From Nonomuraea africana (GTDB lineage: Bacteria; Actinomycetota; Actinomycetes; Streptosporangiales; Streptosporangiaceae), in assembly GCF_014873535.1 (NCBI RefSeq), contig NZ_JADBEF010000001.1, positions 8,928,001 through 8,992,000 of the forward strand: DNA of 64,000 bases, written 5' to 3'. The notes below the pieces were generated by a model, which was not told where the DNA came from, did not search any database, and worked only from the letters and a program-made list of their open reading frames with translations. The translations under genes were made by a program, and so were the position numbers. Shown here piece after piece: positions 19,092 to 27,817 of this stretch (its first letter is position 1; each line of letters starts with the position of its first letter).

Positions 19092-19994
19092 ATGCAGAAA
19101 TTTCATGTGATCACGGGTGCTGGGGCGACCGCCAGCCGTACGGCCATGCTGCTCGCCGCGGACGGCGAGCGGGTGCGCCTGATCAGCCGCAAGGGAGCGG
19201 GACCCGAGCACCCGCTGATCGAGAGGGTCGCGGCGGACGCGACCGACACCCCCGAGCTGACCAGGCTCCTCGAGGGCGCCGACACACTGATCAACTGTGC
19301 CGCCCCCGCCTACCACCTGTGGCCCAAGGAGTTCCCGCCGCTGGCCGGTTCGCTGCTGGCGGCGGTGAAGCGGACGGGCACGCGGTACGTGATGCTCGGC
19401 AACCTGTACGGCTACGGCCTCGTGGACGGCCCCATCACCCCCGACCTGCCGCTGCTGGCCAAGGGTCCCAAGGGCAGGGTCAGGGCGGCGATGTGGGAGG
19501 AGGCGCTGGCGTCGGGCGCGCGGGTGACCGAGGTGCGCGCGGCCCAGTTCTACGGCAGGGACGTGGTGTCGGAGTTCAGCCTCCTGGTCCAGCCGCAGGT
19601 GCTCTCGGGTGCGCTCGCCCTCGTCCCCCAGGAGCTGGACGTGTCGCACAGCTACGCGGCCATCGGCGACGTCGCCCGCACGCTGGTCGCCGCCACCAGG
19701 GATGACCGGGTGTGGGGCCGAGCGTGGCACGTGCCTGTGACGACGCTCTCGGTGCGCGCGCTGGCGACCAGGCTGGCCGACGTCGCGGGCGCGCCCGCGC
19801 CGAGGCTCGAACCGATGACGGAGAGGGATCTCGCGCTGCTCGCGTTCACCGACCCGTTCTGGGCCGAGCTGGGAGAGGTCCTGCACACGCCGGGGCTGCC
19901 CTACGTGGTGGACTACTCCGAGACCGAGGAGGTGCTCGGGGTCAAGGCGTCGCCCGTGGACGAGGTGCTCGCCGAGGCCGTCCAGGCCGCGTGA
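19092..19994 (+). CDS. NAD(P)-dependent epimerase/dehydratase-like protein
   Basis: 300 residues of the atypical short-chain dehydrogenase type. The N-terminal nucleotide motif is altered to ITGAGATAS (about residues 7-15) but the Rossmann layout is kept (VRLISRKG, DTLINCAAPAY, YVMLGNLYGYG). The catalytic Tyr of the classical YxxxK is not obvious, so catalysis is uncertain. It is divergent from the GlxA-type regulator, which may control it. Its last 82 bp overlap the end of the convergent N-acetyltransferase gene. Confidence 0.85.
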   Translation: MQKFHVITGAGATASRTAMLLAADGERVRLISRKGAGPEHPLIERVAADATDTPELTRLLEGADTLINCAAPAYHLWPKEFPPLAGSLLAAVKRTGTRYVMLGNLYGYGLVDGPITPDLPLLAKGPKGRVRAAMWEEALASGARVTEVRAAQFYGRDVVSEFSLLVQPQVLSGALALVPQELDVSHSYAAIGDVARTLVAATRDDRVWGRAWHVPVTTLSVRALATRLADVAGAPAPRLEPMTERDLALLAFTDPFWAELGEVLHTPGLPYVVDYSETEEVLGVKASPVDEVLAEAVQAA

Positions 19995-20779
19995 GCCCTG
20001 GACACCTTGTCCCAGAGCAGCGCCCGCTCGCCGGCGTCGAACCTCAGGCCGAAGACGTCGTCGAGCGCCTGGAAGTAGTCGGCTGAGGTCTCCATGGTCG
20101 TGGCGCCGGTCTCGGCCTCGACCCGGGTGAGGACGAGCCCGCGCATGATGTCGACACCCGTGGCGTCGCGGCGTGCCACGGTGGCGACCCTGACGAATCC
20201 GGACTCGGGAGAGGTCGTCAGGTGCCCGTGCATCTGCTCGAAGGCCGACATGTGGGCCGGCTCCATGCCGAAGTCCATGCCGGCGAAGGAGCCGCGCGGG
20301 TCGTGGTCGAAGTGCCAGCCGCCGGGGGCGACGGTCGAGGGGCGCAGGCCGTACTCGAAGGGTCCCTGGCGGTAGCGGCCCTCGGCCAGGGGGAGCGGCT
20401 CGTGGAGGGCGTCGCCGAGCCCCAGGTCCACCAGCCAGTCGCCCTCGGGGAGGCGCACGGTGAGAGCCAGGTGGTTGGCGGTGATCGCGGGCTCGGCCCC
20501 GTGGCTGTGCACCCCGCCGACGTGCCTGGTCACCTGGTAGCCGAGCGACTCCAGCAGCAGGGAGAAGGCGCCGTTGAGGTGGAAGCAGTAGCCGCCGCGT
20601 CCGCGCGCGATCCGCGCGGCCGACTCGGCCGGATCGACGGTGGTCGGCCGGCCGAGCCAGATCTCCAGCGCCTCGTACGGCACGCGCTCGATGTGCGCGA
20701 CGTGCAGCGCCTTCAGCAGGTCGAGTGAAGGAGGGGCGGCCTCGAGTCCGAGCCTGCGCAGATACGCCGAGATGTCCAT
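19913..20779 (-). CDS. arylamine N-acetyltransferase
   Basis: 288 residues. Transfers acetyl from acetyl-CoA to arylamines or hydrazines. The Cys-His-Asp triad is readable: Cys65 in RGGYCFHLNG, His103 in TANHLALTV, Asp118 in WLVDLGLGD, all at the usual spacing. The fold starts properly at MDISAYLRRLGL. The last roughly 20 residues are a low-complexity Ser/Thr tail (STSSTGDALTPSTSS) read antisense to the epimerase gene, which suggests the ancestral stop was lost and the frame ran into its neighbour. Confidence 0.93.
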   Translation of the reverse strand: MDISAYLRRLGLEAAPPSLDLLKALHVAHIERVPYEALEIWLGRPTTVDPAESAARIARGRGGYCFHLNGAFSLLLESLGYQVTRHVGGVHSHGAEPAITANHLALTVRLPEGDWLVDLGLGDALHEPLPLAEGRYRQGPFEYGLRPSTVAPGGWHFDHDPRGSFAGMDFGMEPAHMSAFEQMHGHLTTSPESGFVRVATVARRDATGVDIMRGLVLTRVEAETGATTMETSADYFQALDDVFGLRFDAGERALLWDKVSRAHAAWTASASTSSTGDALTPSTSSVSE

Positions 20780-20842
20780 GTGCACCAAATATGCACGACT
20801 ACGGCAGTGTCCTCTGCACACGCCCCTTCTAGGCTTCGGTCC

Positions 20843-21526
20843 GTGGCAGATCAGCGACGGATCCTCGTGGTCGAGGATGACGAGACGATCGCGCTGGCCG
20901 TACGGAACAGGCTGGCAGCGGAGGGCTTCGACGTGCGCGTCGCGAGCGACGGCGAGGCGGCGCTCGTCGCCTACGGCAGGGCCGAGCCCGACCTGGTGAT
21001 CCTCGACCGGCTGCTGCCCGGGCTCGACGGCCTGGAGGTGTGCCGCAGGATGCAGGCGGCCAGGCCGGTGCCCGTGCTGATGCTGACCGCGCTCGGCGAG
21101 GAGACCGACGTGCTCGTCGGCCTCGGCGTGGGCGCGGACGACTACCTCGCCAAGCCGTTCAGCATGCGCGAGCTGGTCGCCAGGATCCACGCGCTGCTGC
21201 GGAGGGTGGAGCGGGCGGCGCAGCTGGCCGTCGAGGACACCGTGGTCAGGGTGGGCGAGGTCGAGATCGACACCGCCGCCCGCAGGGTCTTCGTGCGCGG
21301 CACGGAGGCGCAGCTCACCCGCACCGAGTTCGACCTGCTGCGCCGGCTCGCCGAGCGGCCTGGACAGGTCTTCGAGCGCGAGAGGCTGCTGTCGGACGTC
21401 TGGGGCTTCTCCGAGGCGGCGGCGACCAGGACCGTGGACAGCCACGTACGGGCGCTGCGCCGCAAGCTCGGCCCCGACGTGGTCCGCACCGTGCACGGCG
21501 TAGGCTACGCGCTGGTGCGCCGATGA
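20843..21526 (+). CDS. OmpR/PhoB-type response regulator
   Basis: 227 residues from the GTG at 20843, which begins exactly at the receiver (DQRRILVVEDDE). The phosphorylation site is in LVILDRLLPGLDG near residue 53, with the conserved Thr (LMLTAL) and Lys (LAKPFS). The winged-helix domain carries LTRTEFDLLRRLAERPGQVF and RTVDSHVRALRRKLG. It overlaps the kinase gene by 4 bp (ATGA). The target genes are not evident from the sequence. Confidence 0.95.
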   Translation: MADQRRILVVEDDETIALAVRNRLAAEGFDVRVASDGEAALVAYGRAEPDLVILDRLLPGLDGLEVCRRMQAARPVPVLMLTALGEETDVLVGLGVGADDYLAKPFSMRELVARIHALLRRVERAAQLAVEDTVVRVGEVEIDTAARRVFVRGTEAQLTRTEFDLLRRLAERPGQVFERERLLSDVWGFSEAAATRTVDSHVRALRRKLGPDVVRTVHGVGYALVRR

Positions 21527-24500
21527 GGCCGCTCGACTTCCTCGGCCGCATCAAGGTCAAGCTGGGCATCGTCATCGTCCTGGCGGTGGGCACCGCCTTC
21601 GTGGTCAACGAGGTCGGGCTCAACGCGGGCGCCTCGCGAGAGGTCAGGATCGCGGTCGCGAGCATCCTCGCGCTGATCATGGTGCAGGTGCTCGCGCACG
21701 GCATGACCAAGCCGCTGCGCCAGCTCGCCTCGGCCGCCCAGGTCATCGCCAAGGGCCACTACACGCTGCGGGTGCGCGCCTCGTCGCGGGACGAGGTGGG
21801 GGAGCTGGCCAGGGCGTTCAACGCGATGGCCGCCGACCTCGGCGAGGTCGACAGGCAGCGCCGCGAGCTGGTCGCCAACGTCTCCCACGAGCTGCGCACC
21901 CCGATCACGGGGCTGCGCGCGGTGCTGGAGAACGTGGTCGACGGCGTCTCGGCCGCCGATCCCGTCACCATGGGGACGGCGCTGGCCCAGACCGAGCGCC
22001 TCGGCCGCCTGGTCGCCCAGCTCCTCGACCTGTCGCGCCTCGACTCGGGGGTCCGCCATCTGGAGGCCGAGCCGGTCACGCTGGAGCCGCTGCTCCAGCA
22101 GGCCGCCCGCGAGGCGGCCCTGGCCAGGGACGACGTGACGATCACCTACACCTGCGCGCAGGGGCTGGTGGCGAGCGCCGATCCTGACCTGCTCGCGCAG
22201 GTGCTGGCCAACCTGCTCGACAACGCCGTACGGCACAGCCCGCGCGCGGGCGTGGTGACGCTCTCCGCCGCGGCCGCGGGCCAGGGGGTGCGGCTTATGG
22301 TGGCCGACAGCGGCCCTGGAATCCCCCCGGCCGCCAGGACACGGGTCTTCGAGCGGTTCTCCCGGCTGGACTCGGCGCGTGCGGCCGACGCCGGCGGATC
22401 GGGGCTCGGCCTGGCGATCGTGAAAGAGATCGTCGAACTGCACGGTGGATCCATTCGCATCGACGACGGCGCGGGGTGCCGCATGATCGTCGACCTTCCA
22501 GAGAGGATCACGATGGAACCGGACATGGCGCGGCTAGGGGTGACGGGTCCCCCTCGGGCCGCCGAGATCACCGATGCCGCCGAGGGCGGGGAGGCCGCCG
22601 AGGTCGCGGAGGTCTCGGAGGCGGCGGTCGCCGAACCGGGGGAGCGGGAAACGGCCGCGCCGCCGCCCGAGGAACTCGCGCGCGAGGACGTCCAGGCGCC
22701 TCAGCGGCACCCCGGCCACCTGGCGCCGCCGCCGCAGCCCGCGGGCGTGGCGAGGGGCGCGGTGATGCTGTGGACCCTGGTCGGGCTCGCGGTCGGCTTC
22801 CTCATCGGGCTCTTCCTGGCCTTCTTCATCGGGCTGTTCTTCGGCGCCGCGGCCGGCGTCATCATCATGCTGACCTTCAGCGCGGGCGGGGCCGCCATCG
22901 GCTCGGCCATCGGGGCGGGCCGGCCGCAGGCCGTCCCTTACCAGCCGGCTCCTTATCAGCAGGCGCCTTACCCGCCGGCGTCCCCCCAGCAGGCGCCCTA
23001 TCCGCCGACTCCCGTTCTGAGGGCGGGCACCGCTGAGGCCGCCTCCCGGACCCGCGAGACGGCCGGTCCCGGCGGCACGCATCTCCAGCCGCCGCAGGGG
23101 CCGCGGCCGCCCGCGCCGCCTTACGTGCCGCCGCCGCTCTTCCCCCGTCCCGAGGTGCCAGACTCGCCGCGCTGGCTGCTGCCGGCCGTTCTCGGGGTGG
23201 GCGTGTTCGCCGCCGTCGCGCTGCCGTACGCCAGCGCGGGCCTGGGCATCGCGCTGGTCGCCCTGGTGCTGGGCGCGGCCACGCTGCCCGCGGCGCTGCC
23301 CAGGGCCACCCGGTGGACCGCCGCCTACGCGCTGATCGCCTACGGACTGGTGGCGATGGTCGCGGTCAGGGACGCGGACTGGCTGGTCGTCCCGCTGCTG
23401 GCCGGCGCCTTCTGTCTGGGCGCGCTGGCCGTCTCGGGCGCGGGGCGCGGCTGGCTGGCGCTGATCAGGGGCGGCATCTCGGTCGTGCTCGCGCTGCTTC
23501 CCGTCCCGTGGTTCCTCGCCGGCCCGGTGAAGACGTATGCGGGACGGCGGCGCCTCCTGCCGCTGCTGGCGGGGCTCGGCATCACCGCCGTCCTGCTGAT
23601 GTTCTTCGGGATCCTGTTCGCCTCGGCGGACAAGGTCTTCGCCACCTTCCTCAGCCGCGTGTTCTCCGCCGCCGACTGGGCCGGCGCGCTGCCGTTGCGG
23701 ATCTTCGTCTTCGTGCTGTTCGTGGCGCTGGCGGCCGCGGCGGTGCTGGTGGCGCTGCGCCCGGTCTCCGACCCCGTCAGCCCCTCGTTCAGGACGCGCC
23801 TGAACCGCAGCCTCTGGGCGGTGCCGCTGACCGGCCTGAACCTGCTGTTCGCCGCCTTCGTCGCGGTCCAGGTCACCGCGCTGTTCGGGAGCAGCGCCTG
23901 GGTGATGCGCACCACGGGGCTCACCTACGCCGACTACGCCAGGCAGGGCTTCTTCCAGCTCATGGTGGTCAGCGTGTTCGTGCTCGGCATCGTCGCCGTG
24001 GCCACCAGCGTGGTGAAGGCCGAGCGCGGCGACCGCTGGGCGCTGGCGATCCTGCTGGGCGTGCTGTGCGCCTTCACCCTGGTCATCCTGGCCTCGGCGA
24101 TGCACCGCCTCGACCTCTACACCGACGCCTACGGCCTGTCGCGCCTGCGCGCCTCCGTCGCCGCGACCATCTGGTGGCTCGGCGCGGTGTTCGCGACGGT
24201 CCTGGTGGCGGGCGCCGTACGGCTGGCAGGGCGCGGCGCGGCATGGCTGCCCAGGACGGTCGTCCTGCTGACCGGCGCCGGCCTGCTGTCGTTCGCCGTC
24301 TGGAACCCCGACCTCCAGGTCGCCAGAACGCAGGTCGACATCAGGGGCGTGGAGCGGATCGACCAGGACTACGTCGGCGACCTCGGCGCCGAGGCGGTCC
24401 CCGAGCTGGACAGGCTGCCCGAGCCGCTGCGCAGCTGCGTCCTGGCCGACGTGGTGAAGGCCAACGGTCTGGACCGGCCCGACTCGTGGAACGGCTGGAA

Positions 24501-24591
24501 CCTGGCCCGGTCGCAGGCCCGCGATCTGCTCGCCGTGCACCCGGTCGTGCCGCAGCCGAGCTGCGAGCGGAGCTTCTCCCGGTCGGAGTGA
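21523..24591 (+). CDS. histidine kinase fused to a DUF4173-like multi-pass membrane protein
   Basis: 1022 residues. Residues 1-330 are a complete sensor kinase: two hydrophobic segments, HAMP, phosphoacceptor His in NVSHELRTPITG (about 121), N-box NLLDNAVRHSP and G-boxes DSGPGIPP and GGSGLGLAIV. At residue 331 the frame runs without a stop into MEPDMARLG, an acidic/Pro-rich segment, then about a dozen transmembrane helices resembling DUF4173/DUF4153 proteins. GAGAGGATCACG sits just before the ATG at 22513, so the second half looks like a once separate gene joined by loss of a stop. It may still be made separately from 22513. Coupled to the upstream response regulator. Confidence 0.88.
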   Translation: MRPLDFLGRIKVKLGIVIVLAVGTAFVVNEVGLNAGASREVRIAVASILALIMVQVLAHGMTKPLRQLASAAQVIAKGHYTLRVRASSRDEVGELARAFNAMAADLGEVDRQRRELVANVSHELRTPITGLRAVLENVVDGVSAADPVTMGTALAQTERLGRLVAQLLDLSRLDSGVRHLEAEPVTLEPLLQQAAREAALARDDVTITYTCAQGLVASADPDLLAQVLANLLDNAVRHSPRAGVVTLSAAAAGQGVRLMVADSGPGIPPAARTRVFERFSRLDSARAADAGGSGLGLAIVKEIVELHGGSIRIDDGAGCRMIVDLPERITMEPDMARLGVTGPPRAAEITDAAEGGEAAEVAEVSEAAVAEPGERETAAPPPEELAREDVQAPQRHPGHLAPPPQPAGVARGAVMLWTLVGLAVGFLIGLFLAFFIGLFFGAAAGVIIMLTFSAGGAAIGSAIGAGRPQAVPYQPAPYQQAPYPPASPQQAPYPPTPVLRAGTAEAASRTRETAGPGGTHLQPPQGPRPPAPPYVPPPLFPRPEVPDSPRWLLPAVLGVGVFAAVALPYASAGLGIALVALVLGAATLPAALPRATRWTAAYALIAYGLVAMVAVRDADWLVVPLLAGAFCLGALAVSGAGRGWLALIRGGISVVLALLPVPWFLAGPVKTYAGRRRLLPLLAGLGITAVLLMFFGILFASADKVFATFLSRVFSAADWAGALPLRIFVFVLFVALAAAAVLVALRPVSDPVSPSFRTRLNRSLWAVPLTGLNLLFAAFVAVQVTALFGSSAWVMRTTGLTYADYARQGFFQLMVVSVFVLGIVAVATSVVKAERGDRWALAILLGVLCAFTLVILASAMHRLDLYTDAYGLSRLRASVAATIWWLGAVFATVLVAGAVRLAGRGAAWLPRTVVLLTGAGLLSFAVWNPDLQVARTQVDIRGVERIDQDYVGDLGAEAVPELDRLPEPLRSCVLADVVKANGLDRPDSWNGWNLARSQARDLLAVHPVVPQPSCERSFSRSE

Positions 24592-24595
24592 GCGG

Positions 24596-24756
24596 TCACG
24601 GCACCCAGTGGTCGCCGGTCACGGTGATCACGGACTGCAGCGTGACGGTCGCGGCGGCGTAGGGCCCCTTCTCCAGTGGCCTGCCGTCCAGACGGTAGCT
24701 GGCGGCGATCTTCGCGGGGTCGCCGCCGGTGGCGGCGACGCCGGAGCGCGCCAGTG
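24596..24756 (-). pseudogene. possible C-terminal remnant of an unidentified gene
   Basis: A minus-strand open segment ends in a proper stop at 24596 and reads GGDPAKIAASYRLDG, then GPYAAATVTLQSVITVTG. Its third codon positions are almost all G or C in this frame, as in true genes here, yet no start or upstream domain is found before the D-aminoacylase gene begins on the other strand. I take it as the tail of a gene cut off by rearrangement. The family is not recognised. Confidence 0.35.
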
Positions 24757-24769
24757 GTTGAATCTCCGT

Positions 24770-26308
24770 GTGACGTTCGACGTGGTCATCAGTGGCGGGC
24801 GGGTGCTCGACGGCACCGGGGCTCCGGCGTTCAGGGCGGACATCGGGATCACCGGGGAGCGGATCAAAGCGGTCGGACGGCTCGAAGGGGCCGAGACGGC
24901 GCAGGTGATCGACGCGTCGGGGCGCTTCGTCACGCCGGGGTTCATCGACTGCCACGCCCACGGCGACGCCCTGGTGTTCGACCCCGAGGTGCAGCTGGCG
25001 GCGCTGCGGCAGGGGGTGACCACGTTCGTCCTCGGCCAGGACGGCCTGTCCTTCGCGCCGGGCTCGGCGGCGACCGTCGGCTACGCGACCCGCTACTTCG
25101 CCGCGGTCAACGGCGTGCACCCCTTTCTCGAGGGCGCGACCGGCGTCGCCGACCTGCTGGCCGGATACGACAGGGCGACCGCGCTCAACACCGCCTACCT
25201 GCTCCCGCACGGCACCATCCGCTACGACGTGATGGGCGCCTCTCCCGCCGACGCCTCGCGGGGCGAGCTGGCCTCGATGCTCGCCCACGTCGAGAAGGGC
25301 CTGGCCGAGGGCGCGGTCGGGCTGTCGAGCGGCCTCGAGTACCTACCGGGGCGCAACGCCTCCGCCGCGGAGCTCGCGGCGCTGTGCAGGCCGCTGGGCG
25401 CACTGCCGTACGTCACCCACATGCGCGCCTACGGCACCGGCGCGGGGGTCGGGATGGCCGAGGTGGTGGAGATCGCCAAGGCGTCCGGCGCCGCCATGCA
25501 CGTCTCCCACCTGCACGGGCCCGCCGACGTGCTGCTGCCGCTGGTGGAGTCGGCGCTGGCCGACGACGTGGACCTGAGCTTCGACACCTATCCCTACCTG
25601 CGCGGCAGCACCATCCTCGCGATGATCGTGCTGCCGCCCCAGGTGCCCGCCGCCGAGGTCGACAGGGCGCTCGACGTGCTCGAATCACCCTCGCTCGCCG
25701 ACTGGTGGCCCACGCTGCACGACCTGTGGCCCCGGCTGACCGTCTCGCACGCGCCGGGCGAGGAGTGGGCCGAGGGGCTGACCATCGTCGAGGCCGCGGC
25801 CCGCAAGGGCGTCTCGCCCTCGGAGTTCTGCCGCAGGCTGCTGGTCGACACCAGGCTGGAGGCGGGCTGCGTGGTGGGCCGTCCCGACGAGGGGCCGGAG
25901 GGCGAGGAGTCGGTGCGGCGCGTGCTGCGCCACCCCGCGCACACCGGTGGCTCCGACGGTATCTACGTGGGCGGGCACCCGCATCCGCGCGGCTGGGGCG
26001 CGTTCGCCAGGTTCCTCGGCACACACGTGCGCGAGCTGGGCGACTGGACGTGGGAGCAGGCGGTCGTGCACCTGGCCTCGCATCCCGCGAGGCGCTTCGG
26101 GCTGGGCGACCGCGGCCTGCTGCGTCCGGGGTTCGCGGCGGACGTGGTCGTGGTGGACCCCGCGACGGTGGCCGACCTGGCCACCTACGCCGCGCCGCGC
26201 ACCCCGGCGACGGGGATCTCCGAGGTGCTGGTGTCGGGGGTGCGCGTGCTGTCCGGCGGCGCGCTGACCGGCCGCACTCCCGGCCGTGCCCTCCGCCCCA
26301 CCGCGTGA
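24770..26308 (+). CDS. N-acyl-D-amino-acid deacylase (D-aminoacylase)
   Basis: 512 residues from a GTG. An amidohydrolase-fold enzyme that removes the acyl group from N-acyl-D-amino acids. It shows the N-terminal composite beta domain (VISGGRVLDGTGAPAF), the metal motif DCHAHGD near residue 66, THMRAYG, HVSHLHGP and the late block GGSDGIYVGGHPHPRGWGAF, which is the family signature containing the catalytic Asp. It is the first gene of a four-gene operon with a D-amino-acid lyase-like enzyme and RidA, so D-amino acids released here are probably broken down by the next products. Confidence 0.93.
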   Translation: MTFDVVISGGRVLDGTGAPAFRADIGITGERIKAVGRLEGAETAQVIDASGRFVTPGFIDCHAHGDALVFDPEVQLAALRQGVTTFVLGQDGLSFAPGSAATVGYATRYFAAVNGVHPFLEGATGVADLLAGYDRATALNTAYLLPHGTIRYDVMGASPADASRGELASMLAHVEKGLAEGAVGLSSGLEYLPGRNASAAELAALCRPLGALPYVTHMRAYGTGAGVGMAEVVEIAKASGAAMHVSHLHGPADVLLPLVESALADDVDLSFDTYPYLRGSTILAMIVLPPQVPAAEVDRALDVLESPSLADWWPTLHDLWPRLTVSHAPGEEWAEGLTIVEAAARKGVSPSEFCRRLLVDTRLEAGCVVGRPDEGPEGEESVRRVLRHPAHTGGSDGIYVGGHPHPRGWGAFARFLGTHVRELGDWTWEQAVVHLASHPARRFGLGDRGLLRPGFAADVVVVDPATVADLATYAAPRTPATGISEVLVSGVRVLSGGALTGRTPGRALRPTA

Positions 26309-26330
26309 GCGCGTGCCGGATAGGGTCGGT

Positions 26331-27419
26331 GTGGTGAAAGGGATTCGGTCAGGCGCGGACATTCTTGGACAGTCAGTGTTCGGTGCGGCGTTCACCTTCC
26401 CGCTGATGGTCGTGAAGCGCGACGCGCTCGAGCACAACATCGCCACCATGGCCGCCTTCACCCGCGACCACGGCATGCTCTTCGCGCCCCACGCCAAGAC
26501 CCACATGTCTCCCGAGATCTCCAGGAGGCAGCTCGAGGCGGGCGCGTGGGGGCTGACGGTCGCGACGCCGAGCCAGGCGATGACCGTGCGCGGCTTCGGC
26601 GTCTCCCGCATCATGGTCGCCAACCAGGTCGTGGACCCCACCGGGCTCGACTGGGCCGCGGCGGAGCTGGCCGCCGACCCGTCCTTCGAGTTCCTGAGCT
26701 TCGTCGACTCGCGCGCGGGGGTGGACCTGCTCGCGGAGCGCGCGGGCGCGCGGCCGTTCCCGGTGCTGGTGGAGATGGGGCACGAGGGCGGCCGAGCCGG
26801 CTGCCGGAAGTTCTCGGACCTGCTGGACCTGGCGGAGTACGTGCGCCGTGCCGACGGCGTCGAACTGGCGGGCGTGGCCGGGTACGAGGGGGCGCTGCCG
26901 AGCGCCAACGAGGTCAGGAAGTACCTGATCACGCTGCAGAACGCCGTCGATCACCTGCGCGCGCAGATCCTCACCGTCGGCGGCAGCCAGTGGTTCGACG
27001 TCGTCGGGCGCGAGCTGGTCGCCACCCAGGCCACGATCATCCTGCGCAGCGGCGCGTACGTCTCCCACGACGACGGCTACTACCGCGAGCGCACCCCCTT
27101 CAACCGCATCGAGGGCTCGCTCGAGCCCGCCTTCGAGATCTGGGCGCACGTGCTGTCGACGCCCGAGCCCGACCTGGCGATCATCGGCATGGGCAAGCGC
27201 GACGTCCCGTTCGACGAGGGCCTGCCGATCCCCAGGCGGGCGGGCCTGACCGTGCTGAAGACGCAGGACCAGCACACGATCGTGCGGGGCGCGCTCGAGG
27301 TGGGCGAGCTGGTCGCCTTCGGCATCTCCCACCCGTGCACCGCCTTCGACAAGTGGCGGGTGCTGCCGCTGGTCGACGCTGACTACACCGTTGTCGGAAC
27401 CATCAACACCCACTTCTAG
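26331..27419 (+). CDS. PLP enzyme of the D-threonine aldolase / D-serine dehydratase-like family
   Basis: About 362 residues; GTG at 26331 (or 26334). The N-terminal alanine-racemase-like barrel holds the PLP Lys in FAPHAKTHMSPEI. The C-terminal DSD-type domain carries a metal site His-x-Cys in ISHPCTAFDKW, as in zinc-dependent D-serine dehydratases. These enzymes cleave D-threonine or deaminate D-serine or other D-amino acids. It follows the D-aminoacylase by 22 bp and precedes the RidA gene by 8 bp. Deaminases of this type release reactive enamines, which explains the RidA neighbour. The true substrate cannot be read. Confidence 0.9.
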   Translation: MVKGIRSGADILGQSVFGAAFTFPLMVVKRDALEHNIATMAAFTRDHGMLFAPHAKTHMSPEISRRQLEAGAWGLTVATPSQAMTVRGFGVSRIMVANQVVDPTGLDWAAAELAADPSFEFLSFVDSRAGVDLLAERAGARPFPVLVEMGHEGGRAGCRKFSDLLDLAEYVRRADGVELAGVAGYEGALPSANEVRKYLITLQNAVDHLRAQILTVGGSQWFDVVGRELVATQATIILRSGAYVSHDDGYYRERTPFNRIEGSLEPAFEIWAHVLSTPEPDLAIIGMGKRDVPFDEGLPIPRRAGLTVLKTQDQHTIVRGALEVGELVAFGISHPCTAFDKWRVLPLVDADYTVVGTINTHF

Positions 27420-27427
27420 GAGATCCG

Positions 27428-27808
27428 GTGAAGAAGGAACTCAGGACCACCGAAGGCGCCGCCCCCGTCGGCGCCTACTCGCAGGGCCTCGTGGTCGGCG
27501 ACTTCGTCTACACCTCCGGCATGGGCCCGCTCGACCCGCGGACCGGCCAGATCGTCGGCGACGACATCGAGACCCAGACCCACCAGGTCATGAAGAACCT
27601 CGGCGCGATCCTTGCCGCCCACGGCCTCACCTTCGACGACGTGGTGAAGTCGACCGTCCACCTCCAGCACCTCACGCGCGACTTCCCCGGCTACAACGAG
27701 GTCTACAAGTCCTACTTCACCGAGCCGTACCCCGTCAGGACCACGGTCGGCTCGGAGCTGATGGGCATCCTCGTGGAGATCGACTTCGTGGCGCACAAGA
27801 GCGCGTAG
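27428..27808 (+). CDS. RidA family enamine/imine deaminase
   Basis: 126 residues, the normal RidA length. RidA proteins hydrolyse reactive enamine/imine intermediates made by PLP-dependent dehydratases. The family features are present: APVGAYSQG near the N-terminus, YTSGMGPLDP, the key Arg in PYPVRTTVG and the C-terminal VEIDFVA. AGGAG stands upstream of the start. Position directly after the D-amino-acid PLP enzyme supports a detoxifying partner role. Confidence 0.95.
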   Translation: MKKELRTTEGAAPVGAYSQGLVVGDFVYTSGMGPLDPRTGQIVGDDIETQTHQVMKNLGAILAAHGLTFDDVVKSTVHLQHLTRDFPGYNEVYKSYFTEPYPVRTTVGSELMGILVEIDFVAHKSA

Positions 27809-27817
27809 GGTTCGCCT

